In this document: piece by piece, positions 17,670 through 27,394 of the stretch
Position numbering within the stretch: the first letter of the stretch is position 1
Layout: each line of letters starts with the position of its first letter
Assembly: GCA_016718275.1 (NCBI GenBank)
Contig: JADKEA010000006.1
Coordinates: 62,001 to 126,000 of the forward strand
Direction: 5' to 3'
Length of the DNA stretch: 64,000 nt
Source: Candidatus Villigracilis affinis
Lineage (GTDB): Bacteria; Chloroflexota; Anaerolineae; Anaerolineales; Villigracilaceae
Position numbers and translations under genes: made by a program
The notes under the pieces: model-generated
The model's database searches: none
What the model saw: the letters and a program-made list of their open reading frames with translations, nothing else
Told to the model about the DNA's origin: nothing

Positions 17670-19229
17670 ATGACCCAACTCATAGAATGCATTCCCAACT
17701 TCTCCGAAGCGCGACGGCCTGAGATCATTGACCAGATCGTTGCCGCCATTCAATCGGTCAGCGAAGTGAAATTGCTCGACCGCTCCTCCGACCTTGACCA
17801 CAACCGCACCGTCCTCACTTTTGCAGGATCCGCCGTCGGTGTGGAAGAAGCGGCTTTCCGCGCCATCAAGACCGCTTCGGAATTGATCGACCTCGACCAG
17901 CACACAGGCGCGCATCCACGCCTCGGCGCAACGGATGTCTGTCCCTTTGTGCCGCTTGGCGGTGCAAGCATGGCCGATTGCATTGCCATTGCCCAAAGGT
18001 TGGGTCAGCGCGTTGGAAGCGAGCTCAGCATCCCCGTCTATTTGTATGAAGCGGCGGCGACTCGTCCCGAACGGGCAAATCTTGAAAACATCCGCAAGGG
18101 ACAATACGAAGGCGTCAAACTCGCCTTGAGCGGAGCCGAAGGGCCCGAAGAAGCAGAACGCCGCAAACCTGATTTCGGTCCAGCCACGCTCGGCAAGGCG
18201 GGCGCAACCGTCATCGGCGCGCGCAATCCGCTCATCGCATTCAATGTTTATCTCACCACCGAAGATGTGGATATCGCCAAGAAGATCGCCAAAGCCGTGC
18301 GCCAGTCAACAGGCGGATTGCGTTATGTCAAAGGTCTCGGCTTGCTGGTGGATGGCCGCGCGCAAGTTTCAATGAATCTCACCAATTTCCGCGAAACGCC
18401 CATCGCCCGCGTCGTCGAATTCATCCGACGCGAAGCTCAGCGTTATGGCGTCGGCATTCATCACAGCGAGCTTGTTGGATTAATTCCAGAAGAAGCCCTT
18501 GTTGATGCAGCAGTCTGGTACACACAGCTGGATCAATTTGATAAAGAACAGATTTTGGAATCGCGGCTCTTCGACAGTGGACCGCAGGCCGCAAACGGTT
18601 CATCGTCTGCGCCTCAGCCTGCTTCTTTCATCGAACAATTAGCCGCCCCGACACCGACTCCGGGCGGCGGTTCAGCAGGAGCCTACGCAGGCGCAATGGG
18701 CGCGGGACTCGTCGCCATGGTGGCAGGGCTAACCATCGGTAAAAAGAAATACGCCGACGTGGAAGCCGAAATGCAAGCCATCCGTGTAGTAGCGGAAAAC
18801 CTTCGCCAGGAACTCACCCAGGCTGTGGATGACGATGCATCCTCATTTGAAGTCTTGATGGCCACCTTCAAGCTGCCCAAGGAAACAGACGAACAAAAAG
18901 CCACGCGCAATTCCGCCATTATTCAGGCCACGCTCAACGCCGCGCACATTCCACTGCACGTTTCAGAAGATGCCCTCAAAGTAATGGGGCTCGCACTCAA
19001 ATGCGCAAAGAAGGGAAACGCCAACGCCATCAGCGATTCCATGTCTGGGTTTGCCATGGCACGCGCCGCGCTCACGGCCGCAGGTTGTAACGTCCGTATC
19101 AATATCAACTCGCTTGAAGATAAATCCCTCGGCGAGAAAATGCTCGAAGAACTGGCTGAACTCGAGAAGGAAGCCGATAAACTCGAAGCAGAAATTCGCG
19201 CTGTTCTGAAAGAACGCGGAGGGATCTAA
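17670..19229 (+). CDS. ftcD: Glutamate formimidoyltransferase / formiminotetrahydrofolate cyclodeaminase
   Basis: Bifunctional histidine-degradation and folate enzyme. The formiminotransferase part covers about residues 1-300 (IECIPNFSEARRPE at the start, HTGAHPRLGATDVCPFVPL about 85-103, and IGARNPLIAFNVYL). It is joined to a cyclodeaminase domain from about 320 onwards that starts PTPTPGGGSAGAYAGAMGAG and ends in charged helices. At 519 residues it is close to the 540 of animal FTCD, so the fusion is complete. No hut genes are nearby; it stands alone between a lipoprotein gene and a kinase gene. A terminator follows. Confidence 0.95.
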   Translation: MTQLIECIPNFSEARRPEIIDQIVAAIQSVSEVKLLDRSSDLDHNRTVLTFAGSAVGVEEAAFRAIKTASELIDLDQHTGAHPRLGATDVCPFVPLGGASMADCIAIAQRLGQRVGSELSIPVYLYEAAATRPERANLENIRKGQYEGVKLALSGAEGPEEAERRKPDFGPATLGKAGATVIGARNPLIAFNVYLTTEDVDIAKKIAKAVRQSTGGLRYVKGLGLLVDGRAQVSMNLTNFRETPIARVVEFIRREAQRYGVGIHHSELVGLIPEEALVDAAVWYTQLDQFDKEQILESRLFDSGPQAANGSSSAPQPASFIEQLAAPTPTPGGGSAGAYAGAMGAGLVAMVAGLTIGKKKYADVEAEMQAIRVVAENLRQELTQAVDDDASSFEVLMATFKLPKETDEQKATRNSAIIQATLNAAHIPLHVSEDALKVMGLALKCAKKGNANAISDSMSGFAMARAALTAAGCNVRININSLEDKSLGEKMLEELAELEKEADKLEAEIRAVLKERGGI

Positions 19230-19239
19230 ACCACCAGCC

Positions 19240-19278
19240 AGACATCCGAAATCTTTGAGATTTCGGATGTCTTTGTTT
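19240..19278 (+). terminator. Terminator of ftcD
   Basis: Stem AGACATCCGAAATC / GATTTCGGATGTCT (19240-19253 and 19259-19272) followed by TTGTTT. The stem closely resembles the terminator stem at 21081-21127. Confidence 0.88.
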
Positions 19279-19376
19279 AAAATAGGTACTTTGGAGTACC
19301 GGGGATTGTGATTAATGTGTCTTATAATTGAACCGTTCAAACACCATTTGGAATAAGTCAGAAAAAGGAAAACGCC

Positions 19377-21065
19377 ATGGCAGGAAATGGATTGATTGGT
19401 AAAAAGGTAGATCGATACGAGATCCTTGAAAGGATCGGCGAAGGCGGAATGGCATCCGTCTACAAAGCGTACGATACAAGGCTGGAACGTGAGGTGGCGA
19501 TCAAATTCACCAAACGTGAAGCCTTCCCTCCCGATCAACTGGGGATGATCCTCAAGCGCTTTGAGCGTGAAGCCAAATCGCTGGGCAGGCTTTCCCATCC
19601 AAACATCGTCGGCGTGATCGATTACGGGGAGTACGACGGCGCTCCATATCTGGTGATGACCTATCTACCCGGGGGCACCCTTAAGCAAAAGCTTGGCAAA
19701 CCCATCCCGTGGCGCGAAGCCGTGGAAACCATCATCCCGATTGCACGCGCGCTTCAATACGTCCACAGTCACAACATCATCAACCGCGATGTTAAACCTT
19801 CCAACATTCTGTTGACCGAAAACGGCGAAGCCATGCTGACCGATTTCGGCCTGGTGAAATTATTCGAAGGACAGGATGTCTCCCAACAATTGACCGACTC
19901 CGGCGCCGGCATCGGCACCCCCGATTACATGGCCCCCGAACAATGGACAGGTGAAACAACCTCCTTGTCCGACATGTACTCCCTCGGCGTCGTCCTGTAC
20001 GAAATGGTCACAGGCCGCCGTCCTTACATCTCTGATACACCTGCGGGCATTCTTCTGCAACAGGTCAATGAGCCCTTACCGCTTCCCAAGAAATACATCC
20101 CCGACCTGCCTGCAAATATCGAAGCGGTCTTGCTTAAAGTGCTTGCCCGTAAACCTGAAGACCGATACGCCAACATGAACGCCTTTGCCAACGATCTGCA
20201 AAGCATTCTGTCTGGCGGCCAGGTCACCGCAACCGCAGTTGCGACCGATATTCTGCGTGAACAGATGACAGGCAAAGTATCGAAAAAGGAAATTCAGGAA
20301 GCCAAAACACAGATCGAACAAAAACAGGCTGAGCAAAAACAAGCTGAGGTACCTCAAAGAGAAAGAACCTCACCAACTTCGATCTCAAATGCGGGGCAGC
20401 CGAAAAAATCAAAACCGATGGTTTCCATCGCGCTTCTTGTGCTTGGCGCATTTGGCCTGCTCATCCTTTGCGGTGGATGCTGGCTCGCATATTCATTTGG
20501 TCCATGGTCAAAGGAAGCGACCCCAACCGCGCTGGCGGTTGTTTCTTCGCCTGAGATTCCCGCTACCCCGGTCATTGTGGATACACTTCCTCCCGCTGCA
20601 ACCGACACACCTGCTCCACAGACCACCCCAACGATTACCCCCACCCTGATCATCCTCCCCCAACAATGGAATGGAACGTACAGACAGGCTGGCTTTAATT
20701 CCACACCCATATCGATCTTGCTTGAAAAACTAAATGGGCAAATCTTCACAGGCAAAATGGTCTGGACCGGCGGAACAAATTACAGGGGTGCGATCACCGT
20801 CATCGAGGGTGAGTTCGTAACAGATTTTAGCGATGCCACAGAAGAGTCCAAGTGGAACAAACATCCTGATTACCAAAACGGCGAACGGGACGGTGTATGG
20901 ATCAAATGGACCGAAACCAAGTTCGTCTCCGGCGGCGGCTACACCCTTGGGGGATGGTATTATGGACACATCGGCAAGGATGGAAGCATGACCGGCATCT
21001 ACTTCCTCAACGATCAGGTATCGTCTTACGCCAATGATTCCTGGAAGCTCAAATTAGTGAAATAA
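19377..21065 (+). CDS. Membrane Ser/Thr protein kinase with extracytoplasmic beta-rich domain; NRD in place of HRD
   Basis: A 562-residue eukaryotic-like kinase. The glycine loop IGEGGMASVY is at about 20-29, the ATP lysine is K43 (VAIK), the catalytic loop reads NRDVKPSNIL at 136-145, TDFG is at about 155-158 and MAPE at 185-188. The usual HRD His is replaced by Asn. A charged Gln/Lys linker (about 300-325) precedes one transmembrane helix (about 350-370), a Thr/Pro-rich spacer and a C-terminal beta-rich domain starting WNGTYRQAGF that is presumably outside the cell and resembles lipocalin-like or carbohydrate-sensing modules. Target unknown; located between ftcD and the acyl-CoA ligase genes. 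A -10-like TATAAT at 19323 lies upstream. Confidence 0.92.
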   Translation: MAGNGLIGKKVDRYEILERIGEGGMASVYKAYDTRLEREVAIKFTKREAFPPDQLGMILKRFEREAKSLGRLSHPNIVGVIDYGEYDGAPYLVMTYLPGGTLKQKLGKPIPWREAVETIIPIARALQYVHSHNIINRDVKPSNILLTENGEAMLTDFGLVKLFEGQDVSQQLTDSGAGIGTPDYMAPEQWTGETTSLSDMYSLGVVLYEMVTGRRPYISDTPAGILLQQVNEPLPLPKKYIPDLPANIEAVLLKVLARKPEDRYANMNAFANDLQSILSGGQVTATAVATDILREQMTGKVSKKEIQEAKTQIEQKQAEQKQAEVPQRERTSPTSISNAGQPKKSKPMVSIALLVLGAFGLLILCGGCWLAYSFGPWSKEATPTALAVVSSPEIPATPVIVDTLPPAATDTPAPQTTPTITPTLIILPQQWNGTYRQAGFNSTPISILLEKLNGQIFTGKMVWTGGTNYRGAITVIEGEFVTDFSDATEESKWNKHPDYQNGERDGVWIKWTETKFVSGGGYTLGGWYYGHIGKDGSMTGIYFLNDQVSSYANDSWKLKLVK

Positions 21066-21080
21066 GAAACGGCAAGAATA

Positions 21081-21127
21081 ATCAAAAAAACATCCGAAAC
21101 CTGCATGGTTTCGGATGTTTTTTTGAT
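21081..21127. terminator. Bidirectional terminator between kinase and acs genes
   Basis: Perfect palindromic stem beginning ATCAAAAAAACATCCGAAAC and its complement, with a short loop TGCAT and T runs on both sides, serving the convergent kinase (+) and acs (-) genes. Confidence 0.92.
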
Positions 21128-21135
21128 TTCTTTTT

Positions 21136-23031
21136 TTACTCGTCCAGGGTTGAGATATCGCCCTCGGGCAAACCTTGCGCTCTTGCCTTCAACACACGGC
21201 GCATGATCTTGCCAGAGCGAGTCTTGGGAAGTTTATCGAGGAACTTGACATCCTCAGGGCGGGCGATCGGGCCCATGTGTTTGGACACATGCTGGCGGAG
21301 TTCTTCAGCCAATTCAGGCGAAGGCGCAAACCCTGAGCGCAGAATAACGAAAGTGTGGATCGCCTGACCTTTGACCTCATGTGCCAAGCCAATTGCCGCA
21401 GCTTCTGCAACCGCAGGGTGACTGACCAAGGCAGACTCAACTTCCGCAGTTCCAAGACGGTGACCAGAGACTTTGATCACATCATCCACGCGGCCAATGA
21501 TCCAGAAATAACCATCCTTGTCACGCTTGGCAGAGTCACCTGTGGTGTAGCGGCCAGGATACTTCGACCAGTATTGGTTGACATAACGTTCGTCATCGCC
21601 GTAAATGGTGCGCAGCATGGCGGGCCACGGATTCAACAGAGTGAGATAACCTTCCGTATCATCGGGAACGGGATTACCTTGTTCATCCACGACCTCGGCC
21701 TTTTGTCCAAAGAACGGACGCGTACCAGAACCAGGTTTGAGCGGCACCACAGGCGTTGGCGTAATTTGGAACGCGCCTGTTTCTGTCTGCCACCATGTGT
21801 CGATGATCGGACACTTGTCTTTACCAATGACACGGTAGTACCACTTCCATGCTTCGGGGTTGATCGGCTCACCGACAGAACCGAGCAGGCGCAGGGAAGA
21901 AAGATCGTGCTTGTTGGGCCACGCCTCTCCAAAGCGCATGAGTCCACGAATGGCAGTCGGCGCTGTATAGAAGATCGTAATCCCATATCTTTCGACAACC
22001 TGCCACCAGCGATTCGGATACGGGAAGGTTGGACCGCCTTCGAATAACATGGAAGTCGCGCCAGCGATCATCGGGCCGTAGACGATGTAGGAATGCCCAG
22101 TGATCCAGCCGGGGTCGGCGGTGCACCACCAGCGGTCTTCGTCTTTCACATCAAAGACATACTTGAGCGTGGAATACGTGCCGACCATATAGCCACCGTG
22201 CGTATGCAGAATGGCTTTTGGTTTGCCCGTGGAGCCTGATGTGTAAAGAATGAAAAGCGGATCTTCCGCATCGAGGACTTCGGTTACGCATTTGCCATTG
22301 GCGATTGGAAGTGAGCATAAGTCGTGATACCAATGATCGCGGCCCGCTTCCATGACAACGGGTTGGCCTGTTCGCTTGACAACGATCACATTCTCCACCG
22401 ACGGGCAGCGCTTGATGGATTCGTCCACGATGTTCTTGAGCTCAACGATCTTGCCATTCTGATACGAGCCATCACAAGTGATGACAAGTTTTGACTGGCT
22501 GTCGTCGATGCGGCCTTGAAGTGAATCAACTGAGAAGCCGCCAAACACCACAGAGTGGATCGCGCCGATCTTGGCGCAAGCCAGCATGGCAAAGACGATC
22601 TCGGGCACACGTCCCATATAAATGGTGACGCGTTCGCCTTTTTGAACGCCCATTGACTTGATGATGTTCGCCATGCGCGAGACTTCGCGGTTCATGGCGT
22701 AATAGGAGAATGTGCGCTCCAGTTTTCCGTCTTCCGATTCCCAGATCAGTGCGAGTTGATTTTTACGATGCGTCTTCAGGTGGCGGTCGATCGCATTGTG
22801 AACAATATTGGTCTTGGCGCCAACAAACCATTTGAAGAATGGCTTATTGGAATCATCGAGAACCTTATCCCACTTCTTGTACCATTCCAACTCATCCGCC
22901 TCACCCGCCCAAAATCCCTGCAGATCCTTATCTGCCCTTTCAGCGAGCGCATCCCAATCTTTCAAGCGCGCCTGAGCAATCACATCTTCCGACGGATAAT
23001 AGACTTCGCCTTCCATTTCCTTTTTTGCCAT
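21136..23031 (-). CDS. acs: Acetyl-CoA synthetase (AMP-forming)
   Basis: A 631-residue ANL-superfamily ligase making acetyl-CoA from acetate, ATP and CoA. The P-loop-like motif YTSGSTGKPKAILHTHGGY, the adenylate motif DTWWQTETG (with the Trp that limits the acid pocket to acetate or propionate in Acs), YTTGDSAKRDKDGYFWIIGR and the C-terminal catalytic-lysine motif PKTRSGKIMRR are all present. The lysine of the last motif is the site regulated by acetylation in other bacteria. Length and N-terminus match Acs. It lies 94 nt downstream of a second, related ligase gene on the same strand. Confidence 0.94.
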   Translation of the reverse strand: MAKKEMEGEVYYPSEDVIAQARLKDWDALAERADKDLQGFWAGEADELEWYKKWDKVLDDSNKPFFKWFVGAKTNIVHNAIDRHLKTHRKNQLALIWESEDGKLERTFSYYAMNREVSRMANIIKSMGVQKGERVTIYMGRVPEIVFAMLACAKIGAIHSVVFGGFSVDSLQGRIDDSQSKLVITCDGSYQNGKIVELKNIVDESIKRCPSVENVIVVKRTGQPVVMEAGRDHWYHDLCSLPIANGKCVTEVLDAEDPLFILYTSGSTGKPKAILHTHGGYMVGTYSTLKYVFDVKDEDRWWCTADPGWITGHSYIVYGPMIAGATSMLFEGGPTFPYPNRWWQVVERYGITIFYTAPTAIRGLMRFGEAWPNKHDLSSLRLLGSVGEPINPEAWKWYYRVIGKDKCPIIDTWWQTETGAFQITPTPVVPLKPGSGTRPFFGQKAEVVDEQGNPVPDDTEGYLTLLNPWPAMLRTIYGDDERYVNQYWSKYPGRYTTGDSAKRDKDGYFWIIGRVDDVIKVSGHRLGTAEVESALVSHPAVAEAAAIGLAHEVKGQAIHTFVILRSGFAPSPELAEELRQHVSKHMGPIARPEDVKFLDKLPKTRSGKIMRRVLKARAQGLPEGDISTLDE

Positions 23032-23125
23032 GACAGCCTCCTGAGTTTGGTAAGAATAATAGCGGCTATTTTAATCCGCTTTCCTGAAATTGCGTATCAT
23101 TCCATATTACAGACTTCGACCAGTA

Positions 23126-25039
23126 TCACACACCATTCGCGAGGTCATCCTTCATTTGCTGCCAGGCCTGTCTAGCCTCGGTAACAGATCCCTCGTCTTC
23201 AATAGTGGTGATATCGCCCGGGTCTTTATCGAGTGTAACGGCCTTCAATACGCGGCGCATGATCTTTCCGCTGCGGGTCTTCGGCAGCATGCTGACAAAG
23301 TTCAACTCGCCGATCACGGCAATAGGCCCAAGTTCGTGACGGACCGTCTCGAGGAGTTCCTTTTTCAACTCCGCAGAGGCTGATTGTCCATGCTTGAGCA
23401 AAACGAATGCGGAAATCACCTCACCGCGGATCTCATCCGGCCTGCCGATGACACCCGATTCTGCAACAGCAGGATGCTTGAGGAATGCCGTCTCGACTTC
23501 GATGGTTCCAATGCGGTGACCAGCGATCTTGATGATCTCATCCGCCCGCCCCGCGAACCAAACGTAGCCATCCTCATCCATGTGCGCAGAATCGCCTGTG
23601 TAATAGACGTTGGGAATCTTGTTCCAGTAATCGTTTCCGTAGCGTTCCGGTTCACCCCACAAAGCAGGAGTCAGGCCCGGGAATGGACGTTTGATAACCA
23701 TGATCCCTTTCTCATTGGGAGCACATGGCTCGCCTTCCATTGTCATCACGGCAACTTCGATGCCCGGTAATGGGATGGTGGCTGAGCCAGCCTTGATGGG
23801 CAGCATACCGATGCCATATGGATTTCCGAACACAGGTCCGCCTGTTTCGGTCTGCCACATATGGTCAATGACCGGGATCCTGTTCTTCAGTATCTTGTTT
23901 TGCAGCCAGTCCCAGGCGGGAGCATTCAAAACCTCGCCCGCACAAAAAATACGCTCAAGCCTGTCATGATTGACCTTACTCAACGGTTCATCGCCATAGC
24001 GCATGAGCAGGCGTACTGCTGTCGGCGATGTGAACACACCACTGACGGAAAATTCCTCGATGGCCACCTTCCAATTCGATTCGGAACTTGGGTGATCAAG
24101 TGCGCCTTCAAACGCAATGGTAGTGCAGCCGATGACGAGCGGTGCATACACGATATAGCTGTGACCTACGATCCAGCCAATATCAGAGGTGGCCCACCAG
24201 ACATCCTCAGGTTTCAAACCGAATACCCAGCGCGCCATGCTCGCAATATGCACTTGATAACCGCCATGTGTGTGGATTGCCAGCTTCGGTTTGGCGGTCG
24301 TGCCTGAGGTGGCAAGAATGAACGCAGGTTCGTTCGCCTCCATTGGAACACACTCACCAGATTGGCCCACTGCATGCTGCATGAATTCGTCCCAGGTGAT
24401 ATCCCGCGGGTCGTTCATCGGGACATCTTCCCCGCCACGCTTTAAAACGATGACATGCTCCACGCTGTTCTCAACCTGGTCCAGCGCGCCATCGACAATG
24501 CTTTTCAAGTTAACATCCTTCCCTTTGCGGAAGGTAATATCCGTTGTGAAAACAAGGCGCGATCCGCTGGCCTGAATACGGTCACCCAATGCCTTTTCGC
24601 CGAACCCCGCAAACACCACGGAGTGGATCGCCCCAATGCGGACAACTGCCAGCATGACCATGATCGCCTCCGGGCAGGTGGGCATATAGATTGTCACGCG
24701 GTCACCCTTGGAAATTCCCGTGCCGCGCAATGCCGCAGCGATCTTTTCCACATCGTGTAATAGTTTTGCGTACGTGAATAAACGCCTCTCGCCGCGTTCA
24801 TTCATATAAATCAGAGCTGTATGTCCACCCCAACCCTGCTTGACGTGTACATCGAGTGCGTTGTATGAAAGGTTGGTCTGTGCCCCTGAAAACCAGCGAA
24901 AGTTCGGATAATTCCACTCGAACACTTTGTCCCAGATTCGGAACCAGTGCAACTCCTTTGCAGCACGTTCCCAAAATGCTTCGGGATCATCCCGTCCATC
25001 TTGAATCCAGCGATTGACGATTGGGCTGATGAGGTTCAT
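23126..25039 (-). CDS. Second acetyl/propionyl-CoA synthetase-type ligase
   Basis: A paralogous ANL ligase of 637 residues, clearly Acs-type but diverged from the neighbouring copy. Motifs: LATSGTTAKPKLAIHTHGGY, DHMWQTETGG, YYTGDSAHMDEDGYVWFAGR, GRADEIIKIAGHRIGTIEVE and the C-terminal PKTRSGKIMRRVLK. The WQTETG Trp is retained, so a small acid such as acetate, propionate or acrylate is expected. Start at ATG 25039 is supported by AAGGAG 8 nt upstream; the longer frame to 25090 is not. Two ligases in tandem with a transporter suggest a carboxylate uptake and activation locus. Confidence 0.92.
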   Translation of the reverse strand: MNLISPIVNRWIQDGRDDPEAFWERAAKELHWFRIWDKVFEWNYPNFRWFSGAQTNLSYNALDVHVKQGWGGHTALIYMNERGERRLFTYAKLLHDVEKIAAALRGTGISKGDRVTIYMPTCPEAIMVMLAVVRIGAIHSVVFAGFGEKALGDRIQASGSRLVFTTDITFRKGKDVNLKSIVDGALDQVENSVEHVIVLKRGGEDVPMNDPRDITWDEFMQHAVGQSGECVPMEANEPAFILATSGTTAKPKLAIHTHGGYQVHIASMARWVFGLKPEDVWWATSDIGWIVGHSYIVYAPLVIGCTTIAFEGALDHPSSESNWKVAIEEFSVSGVFTSPTAVRLLMRYGDEPLSKVNHDRLERIFCAGEVLNAPAWDWLQNKILKNRIPVIDHMWQTETGGPVFGNPYGIGMLPIKAGSATIPLPGIEVAVMTMEGEPCAPNEKGIMVIKRPFPGLTPALWGEPERYGNDYWNKIPNVYYTGDSAHMDEDGYVWFAGRADEIIKIAGHRIGTIEVETAFLKHPAVAESGVIGRPDEIRGEVISAFVLLKHGQSASAELKKELLETVRHELGPIAVIGELNFVSMLPKTRSGKIMRRVLKAVTLDKDPGDITTIEDEGSVTEARQAWQQMKDDLANGV

Positions 25040-25141
25040 GCGCGGTCTCCTTGAATATAAGGCGAATTGATCAGTATGGAAACAAGACATCCATAAGACA
25101 GGCTGTCACACCCGTCTTATGGATGCGATTACCCGCCTATT

Positions 25142-26984
25142 CTATCCATCTTGAGGGCGAATGACCAGCACCGGCACGGGTGAATGTTTGACCATCCACT
25201 CTGTGACACTACCCATGAGAAGCTTCTGCAAGCCAGAACGTCCATGCGTGGACATGGCGATCATATCCACCTTCATTTCTTTGGCCACTGCGAGGATCGT
25301 TTCCGCCACAGGCCCTTCGCGAACCTCCACAGATGCAAGAACCCCTTCGCTCTTCATCCTTGCCAGCAAGGTTTCCATATAGGATTTATCTGCCGAAGCA
25401 GCCGCATTGAGATCATCAGCTGCAATGGAAGGGTCGTTGAAGATCTCACCAGCCGAGTTGGCCACCTGCAATAGAACAAGTTCTGCGCCATCCGCCTTTG
25501 CCAGTTTGCGTGCATGGTCAAGGATGGTTTCAGAGATTGGGGAGCCATCCAACGGGACGAGAATGCGGCGGCCAGAGGCAGCAACACCCTTTACACGGAT
25601 TGACGCGATCGAGTGATCCGATGCGATATCCACATGGTTTGTTTCGGGAAGTTTCAAATATCCCACCACAGCACAAATGCCCGCAATGGCCATGGGATAC
25701 CAAAGCCCGGCAAAATTATTGCCCGTCGCCTGGATCAGGGAAAGGCCGATGATCGGCACAAGTCCGCCAAACACACCGTTGCCGATATGATACGGCAGGG
25801 ACATGGACGTGTAGCGAATCTTGGTCGGGAACAACTCAACCAAAAATGCCGCGATCGGGCCATAGGCTAGTGTCACATAGATCACCTGGATAAAGACAAG
25901 GACACCAAGCATGAATGGGCTATAGGCGGGGTTGACGACCTTATCAGCGGGGTTACCGATGAATGGGGCAAATCTTGCCATGGTCTGGTAGATCGGAAGC
26001 CAGGTAAAAAAGCCCAACACCATGCCCCACAACATGAACGGTTTGCGGCCATACTTATCCGAAAGATGACCAACCAAAACGAAGAAAGGTGTACCCGCCA
26101 AAAGTGCCGCGCCGATGATCATATTTGAATCGACCAGGCCCACACCAAAGATCTTTTGTAGGTAAAACAATGCGTAGAATTGACCTGTGTACCAAACGAC
26201 GCCCTGCCCCATCGTGGCGCCGAACAAAGCCAGCAAAACATAGCTAAGATTCAACGGATTGCCAAAGCTTTCCTTGAGGGGATTTGTGGAAACCTGCTTC
26301 TTTTCCTTGAGCTTGATGTACAAGGGCGACTCGCGCAAAGAATAGCGGATATACAGTGACAAACCAACAAGAAAGATGGAGATCAAAAATGGAATGCGCC
26401 AGCCCGTAGCAGCGAAGGCCTCCTCCCCCATGATGGAACGGGTGGTCAGGATCACACCGAGTGAAACAAACAAACCAAGGGTCGCTGTGATCTGGATCCA
26501 ACTGGTGAAATAGCCACGGCGGTTTTGAGGCGCGTGCTCCGCAACATAGGTCGCCGCGCCGCCATATTCACCGCCGAGCGCCAACCCCTGTAAAATGCGC
26601 AGGAGGATCAAGATGATACCCGCTGCAGGGCCGATCACTTCTGCTGTGGGCAGTAAACCGACCGCAAATGTGCATAAACCCATCAAGGTCATAGTGACCA
26701 GGAATGTGTATTTGCGACCGATCAAGTCGCCTACGCGGCCAAAAACAATCGCGCCGAACGGACGTACGATAAAACCAACTGCAAATGCCGCAAGCCAGGC
26801 GATCAAATCGCCCAGAGGCGTGCCTGTTTGGTAAAACTTACTGGAAATCACCGTTGCCAAGGCTGCCAAAAATATAGAAATCGTACCATTCGATCATCGT
26901 CCCAGCGGCGGACGCGAAAATGATACGAGGGAGTCCCTGTTGCTCCGAATGCGCCGAACCTGCCATAACTGCCTGTGCTGCCAT
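25142..26984 (-). CDS. MFS transporter fused to a universal stress (UspA) domain, N-terminal frameshift
   Basis: The main frame (25142-26869) has about 12 membrane helices of the metabolite:H+ symporter (ShiA/ProP-like) MFS branch, with motif A as FGRVGDLIGRKY. The last 145 residues are a UspA domain (ILVPLDGSPISETILDHA ... MSTHGRSGLQKLLMGS). The missing N-terminus lies in another frame upstream: ATG at 26984 (AAGGAG before it) gives MAAQAVMAGSA ... TMIEWYDFYIFGS, and one base removed near 26857-26868 joins it to LATVISSKF. Next to two acyl-CoA ligases, so a carboxylate is a reasonable substrate (inference). The cytoplasmic Usp domain may bind ATP and gate transport. Confidence 0.88.
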
Positions 26985-27394
26985 AGATCGCTCCTTATAG
27001 ATTCAAAATATGGTATGTATCAATTGCAAGCTGTCTTTTAGGGAGGGGAACATTAGAAGGATATGGGCATGGCATATCCTTTTCTACATTGCAGACCAAT
27101 GCGCCGACATTGGAGGCTCGTAGCTTCTATTGTGAGCGGAGGTGGAGCGGCGGGCACAAAGGCGTGTTGAGTAATGGACGTAAAATTCCATACGCCATTC
27201 AACGCCGTGTCATCACCGGACAGTTCGCCCGGTCGGTTGAGAATTCCTTTGCACATAAATTCCACCACCAAATGCAGGATAGAATTGCCCAGCCAAAAAC
27301 CGCTAAAGAGGTAAATTAAAAGTTAAATGAAAAACCCAGGTGTGCGAAAAAAGTTACGCGCTCCTCCAAAATTCGTCCACGCGGCTTAACGGAT
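26985..27394. other. Intergenic stretch without recognised feature
   Basis: About 410 bases between the MFS-Usp gene and the FAD oxidoreductase gene. Short open frames on both strands (for example 27089-27319) have no initiation signal and no recognisable protein. No clear terminator or repeat was seen. It may hold the promoter of the MFS gene. Confidence 0.5.

Noticed and set aside
27053..27319. Short frames on both strands in the 410-nt gap beside the MFS gene
   Set aside because: No recognisable protein, no ribosome-binding site and no conservation clue; treated as non-coding.
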